Below, piece after piece: positions 57,669-64,000 of a stretch of 64,000 nucleotides of DNA. Where the stretch lies: positions 62,001-126,000 of the forward strand of contig NZ_OBDO01000005.1 of the NCBI RefSeq assembly GCF_900215145.1, given 5' to 3'. The translations under genes and the position numbers were made by a program. This stretch comes from Geodermatophilus sabuli. GTDB lineage: Bacteria; Actinomycetota; Actinomycetes; Mycobacteriales; Geodermatophilaceae. Below the pieces are notes generated by a model that was not told the DNA's origin, made no database searches, and worked only from the letters and a program-made list of their open reading frames with translations. Position 1 is the stretch's first letter; each line of letters opens with the position of its first letter.

Positions 57669-58387
57669 CGGGTCACCTCCAGGCGGACCGGCGCGCCGGC
57701 GGCCGGGTCCGTGGTGAGGTCGGCGGCGCGGTACCGGCCGCTGGGCAGGTCGCCGTCGACGAGCCACAGCAGCGCCGGGACGACGGTCTCCGGGGCGGGC
57801 AGGCCGGTCGTGTCGGGGTCGGCCGCGCGGTGCATGTCGGTGGCCATGTCGCCCGGGTCGACGGCGTACAGCCGCAGGCCGGGGTGCTCGGCGGCGAGGA
57901 CGGCGGTCAGGTGGTCGAGCGCGGCCTTGCTCGCGCCGTACCCACCCCAGCCCGGGTAGGCCTCGACTGCGGCGTCGCTGCTGATGTCCACGACGCGACC
58001 GCCCGCCCGTTCCAGGGCCGGCAGCACCGCCTGCAGCAGGGCCAGCGGGGCGACGGTGTTGACCGCCAGCACCCGCTCGAGGGCCGCCACGGGCAGGTCG
58101 GCCAGCCGGGGCAGCGGGGTGGGGCCGAGGTCGCTGGCGTTGTTGACCAGCAGGTGGAGCCGGTCGGGGACGGCGGCGGCGAGCGCGGCGCGGTGGGCGG
58201 CGTCGGCGACGTCGCCCGGGACCGCGGTGACGAGGTCGGGGCGGGGGAGGGCGGCGACGGTCGCGGCGAGCCGGTCGGGGTCCCGGCCGTCGACCACCAG
58301 CCGCCAGCCGCGGCGGTTCAACGCCTCGGTCAGGGCGGCGCCCAGGCCGCGGGAGGCTCCGGTGACGAGTGCGGTTGGAGTGCTCAT
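57665..58387 (-). CDS. Short-chain dehydrogenase/reductase
   Basis: 240 residues. The Rossmann motif is TGASRGLG, the NNASD motif is VNNASDLG and the catalytic Ser...Tyr-x3-Lys is VDISSDAA with YGASKAAL. The substrate is unknown. The ATG at 58387 lies 16 bases downstream of a SoxR box, so the gene should be induced by redox-active compounds. It is translationally coupled to the QueA-like gene. Confidence 0.9.
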   Translation of the reverse strand: MSTPTALVTGASRGLGAALTEALNRRGWRLVVDGRDPDRLAATVAALPRPDLVTAVPGDVADAAHRAALAAAVPDRLHLLVNNASDLGPTPLPRLADLPVAALERVLAVNTVAPLALLQAVLPALERAGGRVVDISSDAAVEAYPGWGGYGASKAALDHLTAVLAAEHPGLRLYAVDPGDMATDMHRAADPDTTGLPAPETVVPALLWLVDGDLPSGRYRAADLTTDPAAGAPVRLEVTR

Positions 58388-58403
58388 GGGGTTACCGTGG
58401 GAT

Positions 58404-58419
58404 CTCAAGTCGACTTGAG
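58404..58419. promoter_or_regulatory. SoxR box between SDR gene and soxR
   Basis: The perfect 16-bp palindrome CTCAAGTCGACTTGAG differs from the E. coli SoxR operator CCTCAAGTTAACTTGAGG only in the centre and edges. It lies in the divergent gap between the SDR gene and soxR. A TTGACC (58419-58424 on the minus strand) abuts it as a likely -35 for the SDR. Confidence 0.85.
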
Positions 58420-58469
58420 GTCAAGGGGTTCGCGCCGAGTCATGGGGTCGGCGCGGGGCGGGAGGTGTC

Positions 58470-58940
58470 GTGGCCGAGGAACTGACCATCGGGCAGGTCG
58501 CGCAGCGGTCGGGGGTCGCCGCGTCGGCGCTGCGCTACTACGAGGCGCAGGGCCTCGTCGCGGCGTCCCGGACCGCCGGGGGCGCCCGCCGCTTCCCGCG
58601 CAGCGTGCTGCGCCGGCTGGCGTTCATCCGCGCCGCGCAGAACGTGGGGCTGACGCTGCCGGAGATCCGGGAGGCGCTGGCGACCCTGCCCGAGGGGCGC
58701 ACCCCCTCGGCGCGCGACTGGGCGCGGCTGTCCCAGGGCTGGCGGGACCGGCTGGACGAGCAGATCGCGGCGCTGGTCCAGCTGCGCGACGGACTGTCGT
58801 CGTGCATCGGCTGCGGCTGCCTGTCGCTGACCCGGTGCGCGCTGTCCAACCCCGGCGACGTCGCCGGCGGGTACGGGCCAGGAGCGCGGTGGCTGTCCCC
58901 GGCGTTGCGCCGCGTGCCGCCCACCTCGAACGCGGGCTGA
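58470..58940 (+). CDS. soxR: Redox-sensing MerR-family regulator SoxR
   Basis: 156 residues. The MerR helix-turn-helix (TIGQVAQRSGVAASALRYY) and dimer helix are followed by the SoxR cluster motif C-x2-C-x-C-x5-C at Cys112, 115, 117 and 123 (SSCIGCGCLSLTRCAL), which binds the [2Fe-2S] sensor. GGGAGG precedes the GTG at 58470. The SoxR box lies upstream, and the first target is the divergent SDR-QueA pair. Confidence 0.95.
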   Translation: MAEELTIGQVAQRSGVAASALRYYEAQGLVAASRTAGGARRFPRSVLRRLAFIRAAQNVGLTLPEIREALATLPEGRTPSARDWARLSQGWRDRLDEQIAALVQLRDGLSSCIGCGCLSLTRCALSNPGDVAGGYGPGARWLSPALRRVPPTSNAG

Positions 58941-59006
58941 CGCGCTCGCTTCCGGCGCGGGGGCGGGAGATGATCGGCGGGTCAGCGTCGACGAGGGGAG
59001 CGCCGG

Positions 59007-59858
59007 ATGCCGGTCATGCCCGCCGCGTTCATCGGCCACGGCAACCCGATGAACGCCCTCGAGCAGAACCGCTACACCCAGGCGTGGCGGGCGTTCGGGC
59101 AGTCGGTGCCCCGGCCGCGGGCCATCCTGGTGGTGTCGGCCCACTGGTACGTGCACGCCACCGCGGTGACGGCCATGCCCCGGCCGCGGACCATCCACGA
59201 CTTCTTCGGCTTCCCCCGCGAGCTGTTCGACGTGAGCTACGAGCCCCCCGGCCTGCCCGAGCTGCACGAGGAGATCGCCGACGTCGTCCACCCGACCTGG
59301 GTGGGCGCCGACCGGGACAGCTGGGGCATCGACCACGGGACCTGGTCGGTGCTGCGGCACGCCTTCCCCGACGCCGACATCCCCGTCGTCCAGCTGTCGA
59401 TCAACGCGCTCAAGCCGTTCGACTACCACCTGCAGCTGGGGGCGTCCCTGGCGCCGCTGCGGGAGGACGGCGTGCTGGTGATCGGCAGCGGCAACGTCGT
59501 CCACAACCTCGGCGGGGTCAGCCGCGCGCTGCCCGACGCCGGGTTCGACTGGGCGCGCCGGTTCGACGAGGAGGCCCGCGAGCTCATGCAGCTCGAGCCC
59601 ACCGAGGTGGCCAAGCTCGACGGGCACCGCGACTACGACCTCGCCGTCCCGACGCCGGACCACTTCCTGCCGTTGCTGTACGTCGCCGGGCTGGCCGGCG
59701 CGACGGGCCTGACCGCCGACGTGCTGGTGGACGGCTACGCCTACGGCTCGCTGTCGATGACCGCCTACACCGTCGGCATGACCCCGCCGGTGTCCGACGG
59801 GGTCGGGTTCGCCGCCCCGCTGCCCGAGGAACCGCCCCCGGACGGCGCGAACATCTGA
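59007..59858 (+). CDS. 4,5-DOPA-type extradiol dioxygenase family protein (YgiD-like)
   Basis: 283 residues, DODA superfamily. Metal-binding His residues are visible at His11 (FIGHGNPM) and His46 (VSAHWYVH), with a later His in [17 protein letters not shown] is a family landmark. These enzymes cleave catechol-type rings or act as dioxygenases of unknown substrate. It starts 66 bases after soxR on the same strand and may be read with it, which would fit control of quinone or catechol stress. Confidence 0.88.
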   Translation: MPVMPAAFIGHGNPMNALEQNRYTQAWRAFGQSVPRPRAILVVSAHWYVHATAVTAMPRPRTIHDFFGFPRELFDVSYEPPGLPELHEEIADVVHPTWVGADRDSWGIDHGTWSVLRHAFPDADIPVVQLSINALKPFDYHLQLGASLAPLREDGVLVIGSGNVVHNLGGVSRALPDAGFDWARRFDEEARELMQLEPTEVAKLDGHRDYDLAVPTPDHFLPLLYVAGLAGATGLTADVLVDGYAYGSLSMTAYTVGMTPPVSDGVGFAAPLPEEPPPDGANI

Positions 59859-59871
59859 GAGCGCCCAGGAC

Positions 59872-60165
59872 TCAGCCGGCCTCCGAGACGGCCGGGCGAC
59901 GTCGCTGATCCGCGAAGGCCCGGGTGGAGAAGACCACCTCGACCGGCAGGCCGAAGAACTCGGCGAGGCGCAGCGCCAGGTGCAGGCTCGGGTCGTACCC
60001 GCCGCGCTCCAGGTGGCCGACGGTCCGGTAGTGGACGCCGAGGGCGTCGGCGAGCTCGCGCCGGGTGACGACGCCGTCGTCGGACGTTCCCGCGGGAACG
60101 TCGACGGCTGTCTGGCCAGTACTCCTGCCACCCCTCGCGGCCGGCTCGATCCTCCGGTTGCGCAT
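59872..60165 (-). CDS. Small helix-turn-helix (Xre-type) regulator with an in-frame inserted repeat
   Basis: 97 residues as an open frame. The C-terminal part (VTRRELADALGVHYRTVGHL, YDPSLHLALRLAEFFGLPVE) is the known short DNA-binding family that normally begins MRNRLRELRxERG directly followed by this helix. Here 60070-60129, about 20 codons, interrupts the first helix and contains the palindrome GACGTTCCCGCGGGAACGTC, so it reads as DVPAGTSDDGV. The frame survives, but the protein may be altered or dead. No ribosome binding site was found before the ATG at 60165. Confidence 0.6.
   Translation of the reverse strand: MRNRRIEPAARGGRSTGQTAVDVPAGTSDDGVVTRRELADALGVHYRTVGHLERGGYDPSLHLALRLAEFFGLPVEVVFSTRAFADQRRRPAVSEAG
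60083..60102. repeat. GTTCCCGCGGGAAC palindrome, copy A
   Basis: A perfect 20-bp palindrome, GACGTTCCCGCGGGAACGTC, lies within the 60-bp insert in the HTH gene. Confidence 0.75.
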
Positions 60166-60221
60166 TCCCCCGGTTCGCCCGAACCCGGGTCAGCGAGTGC
60201 TTGTGAGACCGCGCGCCGTCG

Positions 60222-60239
60222 GCGTTCCTGCGGGAACGC
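60222..60239. repeat. GTTCCCGCGGGAAC palindrome, copy B
   Basis: Seven-bp arms (60222-60228 and 60233-60239) around TGCG. The flanks (GTCGG before, ACGG and GTCT after) match those of copy A, so the two are copies of one element of about 45 bp. Confidence 0.65.
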
Positions 60240-60279
60240 GGACGGACGTCTCACCAGCTGTTCTGTCGGTACCTCGCCC

Positions 60280-60285
60280 TACTGT
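60280..60285 (+). promoter_or_regulatory. -10 element of the HNH gene
   Basis: TACTGT abuts the SOS box at 60286-60301, so LexA binding would cover the transcription start. Confidence 0.4.
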
Positions 60286-60301
60286 TCGAACACAGGTTCG
60301 A
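60286..60301. promoter_or_regulatory. LexA (SOS) box
   Basis: TCGAACACAGGTTCGA is an exact match to the mycobacterial SOS box TCGAAC-N4-GTTCGA. It lies 12-27 bases before the start of the HNH/DUF222 gene. Confidence 0.85.
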
Positions 60302-60312
60302 GGAGGTGGGCG

Positions 60313-61848
60313 GTGTCCGAGCAGTCCGAGGTGGCCGAGTTGCCGCTGGAGGAGGTGGCGCGGCGGATCACCAGTGGTGCCGTGCGGCTGGCCGCGGCCA
60401 CGGCGGCGTGGCTGGCGTTGGTCGCGGAGTTCGACCGCCGGGAGGGGTGGGGGGCGGCCGGCATCCGCTCGTGTGCGCACTGGCTGGCCTGGCAGTGCGG
60501 CCTGTCTCCCGGTGCCGCGCGCGAGCACGTCCGGGTGGCCCGGGCGCTGACCGCCCTGCCGTCGACGGCGGCGGCGTTCACCGCCGGGCGGCTGTCGTAC
60601 GCCAAGGTCCGGGCGCTGACCCGGGTCGCCGAGCCGGCCACCGAGGCGATGCTGCTGGACCTGGCCTCCGAGCTCACGGCGTCGCAGGTGGAGCGGGTCG
60701 TCCGCCAGTGGCGCCGCGCGGACGCCGTGGACCGCGGCACCGTCGTCGCCCGGCGGCGGTTCGACTCCTGGTGGGATGACGACGGGATGCTGCACGTCCG
60801 GATGTGCCTGGACGCCGAGGCCGGCGCGGCCTTCCTGGCCGGGGTCGACTCGCTGGCCGAACGGGCCGCCCGCCGCGAGCGGGCCGCCACCGAGCGGGAC
60901 GCCGGCGTGCGGGGCGGTGCCGGCGGCGCCGACGACGAGGGGGTGCCGGGCCGGGGGCGGATCACCGAGCGGCGCTGCGCGGCGGTCGCGCAGCTCGCGT
61001 CGGCCGCGGCCGATGCCGACCGGCGGGCCGGGGACCCGCCGCGCCGGGAGGTGGTGGTCCACGTCGACGCCGCGGTGGTCGCCGACGACGCCGCCGCCGG
61101 CCGCGCGCATCTGCAGGGCGGCCCGGCGCTGCACCCCGCTCAGGTGCGCCGGATGCTGTGCGAGGCCACCGTGGTGACGATGCTGACGCGCGGCCGCGAG
61201 CCCCTGGCCGTCGGCCGCGCGCGGCGCTTCGCCACTCGGGCCCAGCGCCGGGCGCTGCACCGCCGCGACGGCGGCTGCGCCCGCCCCGGCTGCGCGGAGA
61301 TCCGCATCGAGCGGCTGCACGCCCACCACCTGCGGCACTGGCTGTTCGGCGGAGCGACCGACGTGTCGAACATGGTGCTGCTGTGCGACACCGACCACGG
61401 CCAGGCCCACGACCTGGAACTGGTCATCTCCCGCCGCGACGGCCGGCTCGTCGCCACCGCCCCCGACGGCCGCCGGGTCTGGGGCGCGGTCGACGCCGGC
61501 TTCCGCGACGGGGTGGCCGGCCTGGGCGGTGGAGCGGACGACGACCGGTTCGCCGGTGTCCAGCCGCTGGACCGGACCATCGGCCGCCGCCCGGCACCGG
61601 CACCCGCCCCGGGTGCGGCGCTGGGTCCGGAGGAGGCATCGGAACCGGTCCAGGAGGCGCCGACCGCGTCGATCACCCGGCTGCTCTTCCCCGACCGCGC
61701 CCCCGACCTGCCCGACGCCGTGCACGTCAACGGCGAGCCGATGGACCTCGCCTACGTCGTCGGCGTCCTGCTCGGCAACCGCGACCTGGAACGCCGTCTG
61801 GCCGCCGAGAACGCCGGGGGCCACGGAGGGCTGGTCGCCGCGGCCTGA
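60313..61848 (+). CDS. HNH endonuclease-signature protein with DUF222 domain (13E12-type)
   Basis: 511 residues. The N-terminal DUF222 region (WLAWQCGLSPGAAREHVRVA, LSYAKVRALTRVA) is followed by an HNH fold with zinc Cys pairs (CARPGC) and catalytic HH in LHAHHLRHW; the final His pair reads LCDTDHGQAH rather than the usual HH. GGAGG precedes the GTG at 60313. It resembles M. tuberculosis 13E12-repeat proteins, several of which are SOS-induced. Palindromic repeats lie on both sides (60083-60239 and 61852-61875), so it may be a repeat-associated or selfish element; activity is unproven. Confidence 0.88.
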   Translation: MSEQSEVAELPLEEVARRITSGAVRLAAATAAWLALVAEFDRREGWGAAGIRSCAHWLAWQCGLSPGAAREHVRVARALTALPSTAAAFTAGRLSYAKVRALTRVAEPATEAMLLDLASELTASQVERVVRQWRRADAVDRGTVVARRRFDSWWDDDGMLHVRMCLDAEAGAAFLAGVDSLAERAARRERAATERDAGVRGGAGGADDEGVPGRGRITERRCAAVAQLASAAADADRRAGDPPRREVVVHVDAAVVADDAAAGRAHLQGGPALHPAQVRRMLCEATVVTMLTRGREPLAVGRARRFATRAQRRALHRRDGGCARPGCAEIRIERLHAHHLRHWLFGGATDVSNMVLLCDTDHGQAHDLELVISRRDGRLVATAPDGRRVWGAVDAGFRDGVAGLGGGADDDRFAGVQPLDRTIGRRPAPAPAPGAALGPEEASEPVQEAPTASITRLLFPDRAPDLPDAVHVNGEPMDLAYVVGVLLGNRDLERRLAAENAGGHGGLVAAA

Positions 61849-61851
61849 CCA

Positions 61852-61875
61852 CCGGCGTCCCCGCGGGAACGCCGG
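61852..61875. repeat. GTTCCCGCGGGAAC palindrome, copy C
   Basis: A 24-bp near-palindrome with one mismatch, centred on CCCGCGGG, follows the HNH stop by three bases. Confidence 0.65.
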
Positions 61876-61885
61876 CGCCCGGACG

Positions 61886-63169
61886 TCAGCGCGAGGAGCC
61901 CAGCTCCGCGGCCAGCCGCACGACCTCCCCGACCACCCAGACCGCGGGCGGGCGGATGCCCTCGTCGGCCAGCGTCTGCGCCAGCCCGGCCAGCGTGGTG
62001 CGCACGGTGTGCTGCGTGGGCGTCGAACCGTCGGCGACCACGGCAACGGGGGTGTCTGCGGGTCGGCCGTGCTCGACGAGGGCCGCGGCGATCGCCGGGG
62101 CGGTGTCCACGCCCATGAGCACGACCAGGGTGCCGCGGAGCCGGGCCAGCGCCGTCCAGTCGACCAGCGAGGAGGGGTGCCCCGGGGGCAGGTGACCGGA
62201 GACGACGACGAACTCGTGGGTCAGCCCGCGGTGGGTCACCGGGATGCCGGCCAGCGCCGGGACCCCGATCGCCGACGTCACCCCGGGTACCACCTCGACC
62301 GGGACGCCGGCGGCCACGCAGGCCGCCAGCTCCTCCATGCCGCGGCCGAAGACGAACGGGTCGCCGCCCTTGAGCCGCACCACCCGCCGCCCGGCCCGCG
62401 CGTGCTCCACGAGCAGCGCGTTGATCTGCTCCTGGGCCATGTAGCGACCCCGGGGCAGCTTGGAGGCGTCGATCACCTCGACGTCGGCCGGCAGCGAGGC
62501 GAGCAGCGACTGCGGCGCGAGGTGGTCGGCGACGACGACGTCGGCCTGCGACACCGCCTGCTGCCCCCGCACGGTGATCAGGCCCGGGTCCCCGGGGCCG
62601 CCGCCGACGAGGACGACCGTGCCCGGGTGGCCCTCCGGCGCGGCGCGGGCGGCGCGGTCGCGGATGCTGCCGTCGGTGAGCCCGGCGACCACCGCGTCTC
62701 GGACGCCGACCGCTCGCTGCGGGTCACCGCCGCCGTGGACGCCGACGACGAGGTCCCCCTGCCGGCCGACGGCCGGGGTCCAGACGCTCGACGCGGCGCG
62801 GTCGTCGGCCCGGGCGCAGAAGACCCGGGCGGCCTCGGCCTCCGCGGCGACCGCGGCGTTGACCGCGGGGTCGTCGGTGGCGGCCACCGCGTACCAGGCG
62901 CCGGCGAGGTCGCCGGGCTCGTAGCGGCGGCGCACCCAGGTGACCGCACCCGGCCCGACCAGCGCCTCGAGCGCCGGGGTGACGTCGGGGCTGACCACGG
63001 TGACCCGGGCCCGCGCCTCCAGCAGTCCGGCCACGCGACGGTGCGCGACCTGGCCGCCGCCGACGACGACGACCCGCCGGTCCATCAGCCGCAGCCCGAC
63101 CGGGTAGACGGCAGCCGCCGGGGCGGCGGGCGGGTCGGGTCGTCGCGGGTCGACCGGGGTGGCGGTCAT
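61886..63169 (-). CDS. cysG: Siroheme synthase-type protein (precorrin-2 dehydrogenase plus uroporphyrinogen-III methyltransferase)
   Basis: 427 residues. The N-terminal half is a Rossmann precorrin-2 dehydrogenase ([28 protein letters not shown]); the C-terminal half is SUMT ([42 protein letters not shown]). It supplies precorrin-2 for cobalamin and, with a ferrochelatase step, siroheme. The third CysG activity is not seen as a separate domain. It overlaps cobT by ATGA, placing it in a cobalamin operon. Confidence 0.93.
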   Translation of the reverse strand: MTATPVDPRRPDPPAAPAAAVYPVGLRLMDRRVVVVGGGQVAHRRVAGLLEARARVTVVSPDVTPALEALVGPGAVTWVRRRYEPGDLAGAWYAVAATDDPAVNAAVAAEAEAARVFCARADDRAASSVWTPAVGRQGDLVVGVHGGGDPQRAVGVRDAVVAGLTDGSIRDRAARAAPEGHPGTVVLVGGGPGDPGLITVRGQQAVSQADVVVADHLAPQSLLASLPADVEVIDASKLPRGRYMAQEQINALLVEHARAGRRVVRLKGGDPFVFGRGMEELAACVAAGVPVEVVPGVTSAIGVPALAGIPVTHRGLTHEFVVVSGHLPPGHPSSLVDWTALARLRGTLVVLMGVDTAPAIAAALVEHGRPADTPVAVVADGSTPTQHTVRTTLAGLAQTLADEGIRPPAVWVVGEVVRLAAELGSSR

Positions 63170-64000
63170 TCGTCCTTCCCGGTGACGCCGGCGGAGTCGA
63201 AGGTGGCCACGTCGCGCAGGGCCCGGGCCGCGCTGGCCACCAGCGGCAGCGCCAGCAGCGCCCCGGTGCCCTCGCCCAGGCGCAGGTCCAGGCCGAGGAG
63301 CGGGCGCAGGCCCAGGGCGCGCAGCGCGAGGCCGTGGCCCGGCTCGGCGGAGGTGTGCCCGGCCAGCGCGTGCTCCAGCGCGGTGGGGCACAGCGCCGCC
63401 GCGACCAGCGCGGCCGAGCCGGCGATCACGCCGTCCAGCAACACCGGGACGCGGGCGGCCGCGGCACCGAGCACGAACCCGGCCAGCGCCGCGTGCTCCA
63501 GTCCGCCCAGCTCGGCCACGGCCGCGAGCGCCGCCTCCGGGGTGGTGGGCCGCTCGGGGACGCGCGCCACCGCCCGCGTCACCACCTCGACCTTGCGGGC
63601 CAGCGTCCGGTCGTCGACGCCGGTGCCGCGACCGGTGGCCTCGGCGGGGGAGGCCCCGGTGAACGCGCAGACCAGCGCCGCAGACGCGGTGGTGTTCGTG
63701 ATGCCCATGTCCCCGGTGACGAGGCAGCCGTGGTCGGCGGCGAGCGTCGTCGCCACCTCGATGCCGGCCTCGACGGCCAGCCGCGCCTCGTCGAGGGTCA
63801 TCGCCGGGCCGACGGCCAGGTCGGCGGTGCCGTATCGGACCTTGCGACGCAGCAGTGCGGGCGTGGCCTCGACCGCGTACGAGGTGGCCACGCCGACGTC
63901 CACCACGACCACGTCGGCGCCCAACTGTGCCGCGAACGCGTTGACGACCGCGCCGCCGCGGACGAGGTTGGCCACCATCTGCGCCGTGACCTCCTGCGGC
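63166..64000 (-). CDS. cobT: Nicotinate-nucleotide:dimethylbenzimidazole phosphoribosyltransferase, 5' end outside window
   Basis: The frame is open to the window end, so the N-terminal part is missing. TAQMVANLVRGGAVVNAFA, DVGVATSY, GDMGITNTTASAAL and the C-terminal LGEGTGALLALPL (catalytic Glu) identify CobT, which attaches the lower ligand base of vitamin B12. At least 277 residues are visible. It ends at 63166 in an ATGA overlap with cysG. Confidence 0.93.
   Translation of the reverse strand, partial: PQEVTAQMVANLVRGGAVVNAFAAQLGADVVVVDVGVATSYAVEATPALLRRKVRYGTADLAVGPAMTLDEARLAVEAGIEVATTLAADHGCLVTGDMGITNTTASAALVCAFTGASPAEATGRGTGVDDRTLARKVEVVTRAVARVPERPTTPEAALAAVAELGGLEHAALAGFVLGAAAARVPVLLDGVIAGSAALVAAALCPTALEHALAGHTSAEPGHGLALRALGLRPLLGLDLRLGEGTGALLALPLVASAARALRDVATFDSAGVTGKDE

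Noticed and set aside
59980..60312. N-terminal extension of the HNH protein upstream of 60313
   Set aside because: It would run through the SOS box, a palindrome and the opposite HTH gene; the GTG at 60313 has a good ribosome binding site.
63166..64000. Cobalamin riboswitch near cobT
   Set aside because: The operon's 5' end lies outside the window, so no leader could be examined.

Overview
The window is 64 kb of very GC-rich actinobacterial chromosome. Third codon positions are almost all G or C, GTG starts are common, and many genes join by ATGA or GTGA stop/start overlaps. Several starts sit 7-8 bases after a -10-like hexamer with no ribosome binding site, which suggests leaderless transcripts. 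Gene content (a PPOX/F420-type enzyme, a MarP-type protease, PonA with a PASTA domain, a 13E12-type DUF222/HNH protein behind a mycobacterial-type LexA box) fits Actinomycetia. A family such as Geodermatophilaceae is my inference only. There is no insertion sequence, prophage or CRISPR array. The first gene (peptide-binding protein) and the last (cobT) run off the window.

Layout. 1-5.4 kb: peptide-type ABC importer. 5.4-11 kb: Rieske protein, two tandem TPM-domain coiled-coil proteins with oppositely charged tails, and a VOC protein. 11-14.6 kb: minus-strand cluster of PPOX enzyme, two pirins and DUF5996. 14.6-20 kb: hairpin repeats, an MTHFR-like protein with a methyltransferase, a transglutaminase remnant, an ABC-F ATPase, a membrane protein and a 5'-truncated response regulator. 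20.2-26.6 kb: complete Mrp/Mnh cation/proton antiporter operon with A and B fused. 26.6-34.3 kb: ECF sigma factor with a coupled VOC protein, leuA with an attenuator leader, phospholipase D-like protein, and lysC-asd. 34.3-40.4 kb: S9 peptidase, two CNNM/HlyC membrane proteins, tRNA-Pro, metallophosphoesterase and a YqeY protein.

40.4-55.8 kb closely follows the M. tuberculosis block Rv3667-Rv3683: ponA, two ArsA-like ATPases, DUF4177, RidA, NUDIX, crp, nth, TlpA, NUDIX, marP, epoxide hydrolase, holin-like protein, acs. A whiB gene is absent between the ArsA pair and ponA, and a cupredoxin lipoprotein has been added before marP. 55.8-64 kb: FhuF-like protein; a SoxR module with a near-perfect SoxR box, SDR, QueA-like protein and an extradiol dioxygenase; a small HTH regulator carrying an inserted repeat; an SOS-controlled HNH protein; and cysG-cobT.

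The least expected content lies in the spacers: a 50-bp perfect palindrome holding two convergent stop codons, 84-bp tandem repeats beside crp, a dispersed repeat that has become the N-terminus of a lipoprotein, GTTCCCGCGGGAAC palindromes around the SOS-controlled gene, and paired GATC hairpins. The strongest regulatory calls are the SoxR box, the LexA box and the leuA leader peptide.
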